A stretch of 64,000 nucleotides of DNA from Macrotis lagotis (Eukaryota; Chordata; Mammalia; Peramelemorphia; Peramelidae). This document shows positions 1 to 12,800 of this stretch, piece after piece. Position 1 is the stretch's first letter. The number at the start of each line of letters is the position of its first letter. The DNA lies in NCBI RefSeq assembly GCF_037893015.1, contig NC_133661.1:227139157-227203156 (forward strand), written 5' to 3'. Position numbers and translations under genes: made by a program. The notes beneath the pieces are model-generated. The model was not told where the DNA came from and searched no databases. It saw only the letters and a list, made by a program, of their open reading frames with translations.

Positions 1-3000
1 GAGATGCAAAAATAACAATACAGGACTCTTTTGAGGCCCTATAAATGGAATGAGTATCCTTTAAATTCTTTAACTAGTTATATGCATTGGAGGGCAAGTC
101 TGGTGCTAGTTGCTGAGGTACTTCTAACTCTAATATTACAGTTGCTACAGTTAAGAAGCTCATAGTTGACTCTTCTCAGCCCCTGCCTCTCTGAGCCCCT
201 TTGATGCTCTTAGCTGAGGATTCTATGGGGCCTGAAAAGTTTACTTTGAAAAAGTTAGAGTGTTCAAAGCAGACCCAAGTTGCCTAAATAACCCAGCTAG
301 GAATAATGGAATAGGACCCCCCCCCCCCTTTGTTTTGTTGGGTTTCTGGGATTGGAGCTATGATTAAGAGAAATAACCAGGGGCATTTGTATCATGTCCT
401 TAGAAGAGAAATTCTTGGACCACACAAAACATACCAGAGTGAAAGCATTTGCCAATAATGTTTTCATTAATCAAGAATGAAAATTGGCTGTTCAAAGATG
501 ATCAGAAACCATTGTAGTTCTGACCATAAATGATGCCAACAGGAGATTCCCATGACCTTCTGGCCAGCTTTTGGGAAATCAGAGTCTTTGGATTCCAGGA
601 GTTTGTATGGTTATGGAGCTGAATAGACCATTGAGTGACTGACCAGTTAGCTTTGTCCTGTTGTTGAAAGCTTGTTACCAAATATTACCATACTGATGAT
701 TAGACCTCTGTGAGACAAGTTAGCTTTATTGTACTGTCATAAGTATAAAAGTATCATACTGATTACTGTGACACCCTGATGCCTCAATGATATGGGAAAA
801 ACCTACATCCAAAAGACCAAGGTCTCCCATCGCATCCAGACCAGAAATCTTGTTTCCTATACCATCAGGCCACTGGGTTAAGACTGTTCTGGAAGTTAGT
901 GAGAAAGATGTCTTTGTATAATATTCTCACTTTAATCAACATGTGTGCATGCTATATGATGATACACTTGATGGTCTTCTTTGATTATGAAGGCAACAGT
1001 CAAACAATCAGCATGATGGCATGAAAGAACATTGTTAGCATTAGAAGATATAGTTCTGCCCTGTTAGAAGAAAAGTGACTCTTCCATCACTACCAGCTGA
1101 GTGACCTTGGAGAAGTCACTTTCATTGATCTCACTTTCCTCATCTGTAAGGGGAGATAATAATAGTTGTATAGCCTACCTTATAAGTTATGTGAAGAAAG
1201 TGCTTTTGAAGTTGTAGAGCTGTTATTGCTTTATTCATTAAAATATTGGCATAACTTAAAATGTTAATGTAGTAGTTATTTAAAAGGTGGTCAGCCATAC
1301 TACATGCAGGCTTTCAATAAGAAATAAGGAAAGCTTATAGGATAATAGGTTTAGATCTGCATAGAGATCTTAGAGGACATCTAATGCAAACTTTTTATTT
1401 TACAGATAAGAAAACTGATACTAAGACCGTTTAAGAAACTTGCCACGCAGTTATTAAGTGGCAAAGCCAGAATTTGAACCTTGGTCCACTGTATCACTCT
1501 TATTTCCATTGGAAAGTACTAAGTTTAGAATACCCACCCCAGGTGTTCTCATGAACTTTTTGTGCCCAACTTGTGGTAGAGCATTCCAAATTTGTATTGG
1601 TCTGATCAGCCACAGTTGGGCACACTGTAATTTGTCTCAAACATAGTGATGTCATTTTGGTCATCTTTGATAATGAAAGACAAGAATCAACGAACCAACT
1701 AATAAATTCAGTTTGGAATGTGATATGTCTGCCTCAGAAAAGGAGTTGTGGGTTTAGAATATGTCCTAAAGAGACCTCATAATTCTTCATAGAACTTTGC
1801 CTTTGCCTTTGTGTTTAGTGATGTCTCTTGGGGGATAATGTAGTACATAGTGATTTGGGTGTTCTTTGAGAATTAAAAAAAAAATTGAACTCTTCCACTT
1901 TCAGGGATATACTTACCAGCATCTCATTTAGACCAATAATAATTTATGTCACCAAAACTAGAATTAGTTAATTTATATTTAAGTGCAAAATATAAAAACC
2001 TAATCCATCTATATTATGTGGAGTATAAACAAATGATGAAAGAAGATACTTTCAGGGATCTAAACCCTCCTTGAATGAAAGAATCAAGCTTATTTTGTAG
2101 TCTTGTTATTTATTTTAAGGTAGCTAGCTTTTTTTTGAAATCTGTTACACCTTTTTATAGCTGTCAAACAGTTCTATAAGGTAGAAAAATGTAAAACATA
2201 CATCTTCACAGTAATAGCTAGCGAACATTTTTCAAAATTACCATTTCTTGTGAAAACTACCAAATATATTTGGTCACACAAAGTTAGTCTTTTCAGAAAG
2301 ATTACTGCAGTTGAAGCTTCTGTCTAAGTTTAGTCTGCCTTCCTTACTCATTTTGAAATGATTAACAGTTTTGGTTTGGAAATTCAACAATGTCAGAAGA
2401 AAAGTTTTACCCTGAAGATGCCTTTTTTGGGGGGGGACGGACTAGAGAACAGTACTTTCATCCAAGCTCTGTTGTGTCCCTCCTGAGGTAGGGGTGACAT
2501 TCACTAGACAAGTTTTATGTCATATGTTCCAGCATATTTTTTCTTTGCCCTCTTTTTCTATCTCCTGCCTTTTTCTTTTGGATCTTAACAAATTTTAAAT
2601 TTGGTTTTTTGACTAATTAAAAACATCGGTGTTGCCTTTAAACAAGCTCCTTGCCTTTGTTTTACTGTTGAGTGGATTCTCTTCAACTTCATGTCACTTA
2701 TTTGAATTCTTTAGCTAATATAATAATTATTATAATTATAATTACTATTAATTAATATATTAATGAATTCATGTCTCAATTAAAAAACTAGGTCTCAGAG
2801 TCAGTTGCTTTTGACAATCCTAGAGACTTTCAAAGGAATGTTTTATTTGTAGAACTTCAGAATAAGATAAGATTTAGGTAATGAATTACATTGAAACTTG
2901 ATATTTTTCCTCAAATAGCCACCTAGGTTAGAGTTTTACTACTGTAAATTTTGCTGTCACAATTGGGTTGTTATGTAAACATATTTCTACTTTACATTTT

Positions 3001-3626
3001 AAATAGTTTTGTAATTTTTTTTCTTGGAAACTTAAAAATAATTCAGAAACACTCTTTTCTCATTCATTGGGAAACAAAAGTGGATTATAATATGTTTTGA
3101 AATAATGTCTTGTTTTATTTATTTTTTTTTAGTTTTATTTATTTAAGGCATTGGGCCTAAGAGTGACTTTCCCAAGGTCACACAGCTAGACAATTATTAA
3201 GTGTCTGATGCTCAATTTGAACTCAGGACCTTGTGACTCCAGGAGTGGTACTCTATGCCACCTAGCTGCCTCTGTAATGTCTTGTTTTCAACATGTTCTA
3301 TTAATTGTAGCTTATCAACTGGCCAGGTATTCCAATTGCTTTAAAAAAATCCAAGTTAGTACTAAATCCAAGGCAGACTAAAATATAAATATAACTTAAA
3401 AGTTACATTCTAACATTTTTGTTGTTTTAGTTCTGATTTTGTTAAAAGATTATCTGATTTACAAGCATTGAATCTTTTCTTTTTCCATGGGGAATCAGGA
3501 TAAAAAATATAAATATATGCATACCTATATGTATGTAATATATATACACATACTACAGATTAATATTGGGCTTTTTGTTGGAATTCATCAATGATTGGTA
3601 ATTCTGTATGTTTTGTTTTTGGCTAG
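1..3626 (+). other. NRDE2: NRDE2 intron, upstream part
   Basis: No upstream NRDE2 exon is recognisable here. It holds a MIR-like copy (1085-1240, + strand), a MIR-like copy on the - strand (1365-1500, with the reversed 'acagataagaaaactgat' core), a MAR1-type 3' tail (about 1555-1705, ending in a 'tgaaagacaag' type tail), an AT-rich stretch (2716-2765) and the SINE at 3117-3274. A poly(C) run lies at 308-328. The remainder is unassigned. Confidence 0.6.
3117..3274 (-). repeat. WSINE1-like SINE with 14-bp target duplication
   Basis: A minus-strand tRNA-derived SINE, flanked by TAATGTCTTGTTTT at 3103-3116 and 3275-3288. Its tail half is diverged from most copies in the window (ttaaggcattgggcctaagagtg instead of the usual caaggcaatggggttaag), a variant shared only with the copy at 5024. 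The intact duplication shows this is an original insertion site. Confidence 0.9.
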
Positions 3627-3802
3627 ATGAGGATGAAGATGAACCAGAGGAGGATGACCAAGAAATAAAGAATAAGAATCTTCCCAAGTGGCAAATCTGG
3701 CTCAGTATTGAGCATTCCCGTGAACACAGGCACTGGCTGCCCTGGCGTCCTGACAAAACAAAAAAACAGACTGATGAAGATTGTGATGACCCAGAGAGAC
3801 AG
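3627..3802 (+). CDS. NRDE2: NRDE2 exon (acidic linker, [10 protein letters not shown])
   Basis: The acceptor is ggctag before 3627 and the donor is CAG|gtaaca at 3802/3803. The exon enters with two bases of a split Asp codon and leaves in phase 0. It encodes the acidic run [12 protein letters not shown] followed by [19 protein letters not shown], which matches the human segment closely. It is the first NRDE2 exon recognisable in the window. Confidence 0.93.
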
Positions 3803-6800
3803 GTAACACTTGCCAAAGGAGGTGGGGATCTGTTTTTTCCCCTGATTTCTGGTTTCCACACATTTTTAATTATGGAAGAAAAAGACTCCTGGCTAATTTA
3901 CCAACTCTTTCTGAGGAATGACTTGGTCCCAAGGAAGCCAGCCTCTTCCAGTTCATTGATGTGGAGCCTTATCACTGATTCATAAATGCCTATCTAACTT
4001 GAACTGTGGGTATCTGGGGTAAAATGTCACTGGTCATTGGTAACTAAAATGTCACTGGTCATTGGTAACTGAGGGTGATTCAATCTGATAACCATCTGTT
4101 TCTTGAAAGGTGGGGTTATCTTTTAGGTCCTTGTTTGTGTTCTGTGTGAAAATTAGGGATGAGATAGGGGAGAGGAGAATAGTGGTGGTAAACAGATCCT
4201 AGAAAGGAATAATGTGAGGCCACATGTTAGCCTCCTCTCAGAGTTGCTATTTTGATCATCCTCTTCACTGCCAGCACTATCAGACAGTTTTCAGTCTGTT
4301 GGGTCCTTTCTTAAAGAAATTAGTAATAATTTTACTCTTATGTCTCATTATAACATGATGATTACACCTGGATATGTAACAACTTTTCTAGTAGAAGGCA
4401 TTCTCTGGTGATGCACATATATATATCTGAGGACCAGCCTAGCTCAGTTCTGGTCATAAGATAATGAATTTTCCCAACCACAGCAACTCTTGATGTAAAT
4501 CACAAAGGAGTCAGTACTAGTAGAGAGAATACCTATAATGATGAACTTGTGAATCATTGAAAGACAGAAATATTTTTTAAATAATATTTTACTTTTTCCT
4601 CGGTTACATGTAAAGACAATTTTCAATATTCATTTTTGTTGTTGTTGTTGTTTTGAGAGGCAAATGGGGTTAAGTGGCTTGCCCAAGGCCACACAGCTAG
4701 GTAATTATTAAGTGTCTGAGGTCAGATTTGAACTCAGGTCCTCCTGACTCCAGGGCCAGTGCTCTGTCCACTACGCCATCTAGCCACCCCTCAATATTCA
4801 TTTTTTAAAAAAATTTGAGTTATAAATTTTTTCTCCCTTCCTACATCCCCCTCCCTGAGACAGTAAGAAATTTATTAGAGGTTATACATGTTCAGTCATG
4901 CAAAACATATTGCCATATTGGTATGTTATGAAAAAAGATAGACCCGAAGGGAAAAAAACAAAGACAACAGTGAAATTGAAAAATACTATGCTTTGATCTT
5001 CATTCAGACTCTTATCAATTCTTTGCCAGCTAGGTGGCGCAGTGGACAGAGTACCAGTCCTAGAGTCACGAGGTCCTGAGTTCAAATGTGACCACAGACA
5101 CTTAGTAATTGCCTAGCTGTGTGACCTTGGGAAAGTCACTCTTAGGCCCAATGCCTTAAATAAATAAAACTAAAAAAAAATAAAACAACACATTATTTCA
5201 AAGCATATTATAATCCACTTATGCTTTCCAATGAATGAGAAAAGAGTGTTTCTGAATTATTTGTAAGTTTCCAAGTGGTAGTGGATAGAATTTTTCATCA
5301 AGGGTCCTTTGAGGGGCAGCTAGGTGGCACAGTGGATAGAGCACCGGCCCTGGATTCAGGAGGACCTGAGTTCAAATCCAGCCTCAGACACTTAATATTT
5401 AGTATGACCTTGGGCAAGCCACTTAACCCCATTACCTTGCAAAATAAAAAAAAGAGTTCTTTGGAATTGTCTCAGATTATTAATATTGCTGAGAATAGCT
5501 AAGTCATTTACAATTGACCATTATACAGTATTGCTGTTTACTGTGTTATTATAGTCTGGTTCTGCTCACTTCACTTTGCATCAGTTCATGTAAATTTTTC
5601 AGGGTTTGGACAGAAATATTGAACCTGTTTAGAAATTCTGGTTAACTTTAAATTTTGCCTCTAAATAGATGAATTAAAAAAAATGAAAATAAAACTGCTA
5701 AAGAGGCATTGATAAGTTTTTCATTTACAAGATTTACAAACGTCAGTGATTATCATTTGGAGATGATTGACCTATTGGGAGAGTCAGTCATGGAACTGTC
5801 CAGGGCCTTCTTCTTTCTTCATCAGTAGTGGCTCTATGACTCTGCATCTCCCCCTTGGGAAGGGAGTGCTGGGAGAGTAGTGCTGTGTCATCATTCTTCC
5901 CCAGCCTTCTTGCCCCATCTCATTTGGCCAGGACATTTTGAAGTCAGTAAGATTTTTCAATCCCAGCCCAAAGAAGGCATTATTAGTTTTTGTGGGTCCC
6001 TGTGGCTGATGGGGGTTTGGGGTGGAATTGAAGGATGTGTTGGGTGGCTTTATAACTGGCACGAAAAGAGTTAGTAGGGGATAAAGAATAGTTAAGTAGA
6101 CAAAGAAGGGATGGGTCCATAGTGGTACCTAGCCTTTTATTTGTGAAGCAAATATCCACCTGTGTAGGTTTTGAATTGTGATGAAGGAGGGAATTCTATT
6201 TTGGTTTCTGGAACTGACCCAGTTTCACAAGACAGCAATTATATGCCTTGTATGTGACAAATTATAGGTACAGCATGGAAAATTTTCTCTGTCAAATTTC
6301 ACCATCATGGTATAGTTAGTTGTATTAATCATTCTGAAAACTCAGAATAATTTAACGTTTGGTGATCAGTCTAAAGCACAATTGAAAGGCTTCCTGTTTT
6401 TGCAGCTGTATTTTCAAAACCATTGTGGGTCATTTCTGTGACTATATAAGTGACCATTGTTATAGACCATTGCTGGAAAAGACAGTACATTTGTGAGGAA
6501 GGGCAGCAGATTTTGAGGGGGGGAGCTCTAAACTGAAAGCCCAACTTCAGGTCCTCACTACATCACTTCCATACCATTTGATTATAACCAAGTCATTAAA
6601 TCTTGGACTTCTCATCTAGGGGACGTAGTGGTCAGAGGACTGGACTTGGTGTCAGTCTGGACAGATCCTGTTTTAGACATTTAGGAGGTGTGTTCCTGGG
6701 GGAGTCAGTTAACATCTCCCAACCTCAGTTTCCTTATCTGTAAAATGGGCATAATCACAGCTCCTACCTCATAGGGTTGTTGTGAGAATCAATTAAGATA

Positions 6801-9800
6801 TGTGAAAATCACTTTGCAAACCTTAAAAACATGACCTAAGTACTAGTTAATTATCTGAAAATGGGAAAGATAATGACCCCCCCAACACCAGGGTTTGTTA
6901 TAAAGATTAAGTAAGACTATGCATTGTGAAAGTGCTGATCACCATCATACCTGTTACTGTAGGTATTCACCTTTCAGCCTCAGTTGTCCTGTTACCCCTT
7001 TCTGCCTAATGCCTAAATAAGGCCCTTCCGGGGCGGCTAGGTGGTGCAGTGGATAAAGTACCGGCCCTGGATTCAGGAGTACCTGGGTTCAAATCCGGTC
7101 TCAGACACTTAATAATTACCTAGCTGTGTGGCCTTGGGCAAGCCACTTAACCCCATTTGCCTTGCAAAAAAAAAAAAACCTAAAAAAAAAATAAGACCCT
7201 TCCATCCTTAAGATCCAACAGTGCTCAAGGTGAAGGGAAATGGGTGGATTTCAATAAGGAATTGGAACAGCAAGTATTTAAAAAGAATACATGAGCACAG
7301 CATGCCCACTTCTACTTCTTACTTGTTCTCCTCTCTTCTCAAAGTAGACATGACAAAACAATTTTTAGTTTCAAGCTTTCTAATCAAACATTTTTCTTAT
7401 TTAAAAAAATCTTTTATATAATTTTTCCAAATTACATTAGCATTTTGCTGCTTTAACCAGATTGTATTGAAAGTAATTAAGCTACTGATGTTTGAGGATT
7501 CAGCTGGACTATGGATTCATAAGTTCTTATTGTATAGGACTTAAATGTGAAAGGGTTCTGGAAATAGACTTAAATCTGTTCATATCCTGGGAGTTCCCTT
7601 TTTCTAAGAGATCTTTGCTTTTCCTTCTCTCATTCTTCTAAGAGAAAAGCATGGAGAAAAAGTTCAATTGATATATAACAAGTTGGGTTCTCAGTGACCA
7701 AGCTTTTGCTTATATTGGCTTTCTCACTGTTAAAATCCACAAATATCTTCCATTCCTGTTTCACCATTTCATCGTTTCACCACCCTCTCCCATTTAGCCA
7801 GGATGGCTTATAAGTCAATTTGTTGCCACTTGGGGACTTTAGAGTTTGAAAATAATTTTGTTAACTCAACTTTAAGTACTGTATATTTTTTTTACTGAGA
7901 TCTGGAAATCGTTGTTGGTGTGGTCAATTGTCTGTGGATTTCCTTCTTTTGCTATGTTTGGTTTATTGAGTTTTTTTTAAATTCTAATTTTAATTTCCTA
8001 GAGGAGTTTTATCCAGAAACTATAAAATAAAAATGTAGTCTAGTTTATGATGAAAATGATGCACAATTGCCATTTATCTGAATGATTACCAAAGCAGTTT
8101 TGTTGGATTTCAGAACTAATATAACTAGACTTGTATGCAAACTATAGGCTAAAATGCTTTTAAATACTGGATTGGGGGGGGTAGGGAAGCAAGATTGGGG
8201 GGAATTGTAAAATTCAAAATAAATAAAATCTTTCAAAAAATAAAAATACACTAGTTATATTGTTTTGCAGATTTTTTTTTCCTTTCATTTTCTGGGTTCA
8301 GATTTTGAATTCTGTGTTCTTTGAATCTTGTAGACCAACCTCTAACACTTGTCTGTGTACTATTTTTATATTTCCAGATATTGAATTGTCAGGATACCCT
8401 TATGAAAATAACTGTGAATAAACAATGGGAAGTTGGCAGGGTTTTTCCATTAAACTGTGAAGTCTTAGATGTGTGACTTTAATAAATTTGTCCCCTTTTT
8501 TTTTTAGGTGTTATTTGATGACCTAGGTCTGTCTCTCATAAAACTTTCTAGCTTGGATCTAAAATTTCGTCTGATTGATTCATTTCTACAATTCTTGGGA
8601 GTCCCTTCAGGCTATAATCTTCCAACTTCATGCCTCTATCTTGCCATGGATGAAAATGGTATTTTTGATGAGAGGCTTTCTGATGAAAAGCCATTGACTT
8701 TTTCAAACCCATCATTTTCTGGGGTTAATTGCATAGGTCACATGGACAAAATGAACAGACAGGGACAGCGGATGGGTCACTGCAAAGAAGGCGAGGAGTT
8801 CATACAGAATATATTTCATCTTGTATTGCCCCTATTTTCGGGGCAAGAAAAATCCCATCTCTGTGTCTCGTGGTTGCAGTATGAAATTGCTAAGGTAATT
8901 TGTGTTCACATTACATCTGTCTGGTGCTCTATTCATTTCTGGTTAACTTTTATGGTTCATGTTGGTTGAGATTTGGGGGCTTTCTCTTGGGAATACCATA
9001 TGGTTCTAGACTTGAATTCAAGAGACAGTGGTATTAAATTCCAGCCTAATGTGATGTAATTTCACCTTTCAGCCTCAGTTGCCCTGTTACCCCTTTCTGC
9101 CAATCTCAGTAATATGAGAATAATGCCTAAAGTACATACCTATCTCATAGGGGGTGGTTAGGATCTAATAACAAAGTGCTTAAAAGGTGTTTTACAAACC
9201 CTTGAATGTTATTTAATTGCCAACTTTTATTGTTGTTTTTGCATGTCATATTAGTCACCCCCTTAATCCTTTAGAAGAAATCCTTAATTGTTCTCCCCAT
9301 ATTTTATGTGTGACTTCATCATTGGGAGAACAAGGAATAGGATGAGAGTAGATAATATAGGTTACTGAAATACAATGAATACTATGTTGGTTATTTATAT
9401 TTTCAGATTTCTGTAATTAGCCTTAAGAATTCTGATTAATTTTAGCTTGAATAAAATTGCTTATTTCCCAACTTTTATTTGGGCATATAGAACAAAAATT
9501 ATGTGATTAACTTACTCTTCCCTCTGCTGGACACAGTTAACATTGACTTTTGCTTCAAATTGCAATGGCTTAATTTTAGAATCACTTTAGATTATTAAAA
9601 TAACATCCTTCATACAGTTGGAATATTAATGTCTTTTGTGTAAAACAGATCAAAGATCTACAACCATGTTTTTGAAAATTCCAAATAGAAACACTGATGA
9701 TATTTTCATTTCTGTGGAATAAGTGTTTTTTGCTGAATTAATAACAGTTGTACCATCTGTTTCTTTTATCTAAAGTTGGAGGAGATAACCTGACAACTCT

Positions 9801-12800
9801 CTTTTACCTTGAAATCTATGATTCTGTGATCTCAGGAGCATAATGATAGCATGATAAAAGAAATATATCATAGATGACTTGTGTTTTCTGTACAGAATTT
9901 GAAGTATAAAGAAGTTAATTTAAAGATGCAGAATGAATTTAATATTTTAGAAGTTACCACTGTTTAATTTCATCTTTTTTTTTTTGCCTGTAGGTCATTT
10001 GGTATCTTCAAACCAAAAACAAGAAGAGACTGAAGTCTCAAGGGAAAAAATGCAAAAAATTGGCCAAGAATCTCCTCAAGGAACCTGAGAACAGAAACAA
10101 TTTTTGCCTTTGGAAAGAGTATGCTCATTTGGAGTGGTTGCTTGGCAACATTGAAGATGCCAGGAAGGTTTTTGACACTGCCATTAGCATGGTGGGGCCA
10201 GAAGACTTAAGTTCAAGACTCTATGACTTAAGCCTGCTTTATGCTGAACTAGAAGTGGAACAGTCAGGGAATGTGGAAGGGGCTGCCATATCCAGAGCGA
10301 TTCATATATTAACCAAGCTGACTGAGAATGGGCCATATGTCCCTTATACTGGACAGGTGTTGGCTGTGAACATTTTGAAAGCCCGCAAAGCATATGAACA
10401 CACACTTCAGAAGCTTTTGAATGAAAGTTGTTCCAGTCATCTAGTTAGTATGGTTGGATGCTTTATGCTTTTCCAGTATTTGACCATAGGGGTTAATGCT
10501 TCGATGCATATATATAAACAAGTGTTTGAAAGACTTAAAGGGTCTGTTTCATCAGAATTCACAGGGCCAAGTACAAATATTGGAGCCCCAAATTTGACCA
10601 ATGCCCTTGAAGCTGTCACATTGATGCACACAAATCTACTCAGGTACCACATGAAAGTGAGTGTGTTCCCTTTGAATCCTCTTCGAGAAGCACTTTCAGA
10701 GGCTTTAAAATTGTATCCGGGCAACCAGGTTCTTTGGAGGTCATATGTACAGATCCAAAACAAAACCCATAATGCCAGCAAGACAAGAAGATTCTTTGAT
10801 GTCATCATGAGGTCTTCTGCATACCTGGAGCCACGGCTGTTTGCAATCCAAGCTGAGAAAATGAGAAAAAGGCTGGTGGAAGCTGTTCTGAGGTATCTGT
10901 ATAATAACAGCATAACCCCTGTAGCCTGCAAAGAACCATGGGGATTACAAGATGACAGATTTGAAAATGTATCAAGATATTTAAAAATGAAGTGCCACTA
11001 GGATCCTTAATTAGAAGGAGTTAGAGAACTCTCTTTCCTAGTACATATAGGGCCTCTTTTTGGTACAAAGAAAATTTGATGAATTATTATTATTATTATG
11101 CTATATAAGTGGTATTTGCCAGTTTCAACTTAAAAAGGTGTTTGGGTAGTGTCTATTAATTTTTTTGAAGTAGAAATTGCATTGTTTTAAGGTCACCCAA
11201 ATCTAGTTGGCTAATTTTTAACTCTTATAACTGAGGGCGAACCTGTGGTTTTGAGCTAAATCACTAATGGTTGTTCCCAATGTCTTTCATGTTGTTTTTC
11301 TTTAACAAACCTGGAAAACTTAATACTGAAACACATTTCTTATAGGAGAAAATTATTTTGAGTGTGTTTGATTAAGATATGTTGTGCAAAAAGATCTGGT
11401 CTTCAGGTTAGAGGTACTGGGTTCAAAGTCCCGCTCAGCTCCTTATTCCCTGTGGGACAATACACATGCCACTTTGATTCTTTGGGCTTTTGGTTTTTAA
11501 TATATAAATTAATGGTGTTGAACTAGATGATGTCTACATTTCCTTCCAATTCTAAAATACATATCTGAATAGGTGAGAGAGCTTGAACTCATACCATATA
11601 AGGATCTTTTAAAGAACAGGAGACATTCACTCTGGAGAAAAGATGGGATGGGGTAAGAGGGTGTGTGACATCCGTCTTCAAGTACCTTAGAGGATTATCC
11701 TGCAGAGGAAATGATAGGTTTGTTTTCCTTGGACCCAGAGAACGCGACAAGGAGTAATCAGTGAAAATTGTTGAGAGGCATAATTGGGGCTCAATATGAA
11801 GAAAAACTTTATTATAAATTATCTTTGTCCAAAAGAAAACTTAATTTTTTTGGAGGGTACTGGAGCTGGTGCTGGATGGTTATTTGTTGAGGATGTTGTA
11901 AAGGGAGATATAGGTACGTACTGGATGTACATATGTACCTGTGAGATTTCTTCTAAATTCTCAGTTTCTATGATTTTAAGTTCATACCGATTTGTGTAGA
12001 TCACATCACTGCCATTGTTATAAACTCCTTGAGGGCAAGGATTGCATCATTTTTCATCCTCATTGCATACCCTAAGCCTTTACAGAACTCTTTGTTTAAT
12101 AAATGTTTGGATTGGATTTTAATCACCCTTTATGAATTATATTTTCTCTATTATAAACTTAAAGGGATATTTAACTTATACTTTAGATCTCTATCTCAAA
12201 TAAAACAATTGTATGCTGTTGATTAAAAGCCATGTTTCTAACTTCACAAATATTTATTTAGCATCTACCATATGCAGCCCTAAGCACTGGAAAGTTGATG
12301 GGCCAGGCATGGTGACATACCTGTAATCTCTGCTTCTAAGGTGAATGAGACTGGTGAATCACCATAGATTGAGCTAAACCAGTCAGATGTCCACACTTAG
12401 TCTAACCCTTGGGGTATCCAAGGTGCCTAAAGGAGAGGCAAATCAGCCCATGTTGGAAACTAAGCAGATCAAAGTTCCCATGTCAATAAGAGCAGTCTGC
12501 ACATCCAGCCTGGGCAAGGTAGAAAAATTAGCCTTTAAAATATATAATGATCATAAAAGTAATTTAAATTTAAAAATTTTAAAAATAGATGAAATTTAAA
12601 TAATTTTTAAAAATAAAGTTGTGAAATTTAAAGCATGCTCTTTGAATTATGTAAGGTAATTTTAATTGTAACAAGCTCTAATTGTAATTAAAGTTTATTG
12701 TTACCAAAATTTCTTTCTTCCCAAACAATAGAACAAAATAATTTATCTCTTTAGGACTCAAAAATCATTCCATTTTATTTTTTTCTTATAGACTAGATGC

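Larger units (their letters stand above)
4571..5610 (-). mobile_element. Old L1 3' end, antisense to NRDE2, carrying three SINE insertions
   Basis: On the + strand this reads as the reverse of an L1 3' UTR and ORF2 end: a T-rich start, then 'ggttacatgtaaagacaatt', 'acatgttcagtcatgcaaaac', and near the other end 'tggttctgctcacttcactt' and 'gcatcagttcatgtaa'. The same family is seen in sense at 47395-47620. The L1 continues on both sides of the SINEs at 4637-4790, 5024-5272 and 5311-5455, so it is older than all three. The outer limit near 5610 is approximate. Confidence 0.75.
5611..8507 (+). other. NRDE2: NRDE2 intron, 3' part
   Basis: Contains the MIR-like copy at 6625-6835, the SINE at 7030-7191, a duplicated 45-bp segment (6967-7012, partner at 9059-9102), and a short L1 3' tail at 8165-8262. 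The stretches 5700-6600 and 7205-8160 hold nothing I can assign. Confidence 0.5.

Noticed and set aside
10184-10931. Open frames on the - strand opposite the large NRDE2 exon
   Set aside because: They lie opposite a conserved coding exon and have no independent similarity.
10893-11001. Extension of NRDE2 reading past 10892 ([18 protein letters not shown])
   Set aside because: A good donor at 10892 and the matching acceptor at 12791 restore the known protein; the extension is intron.
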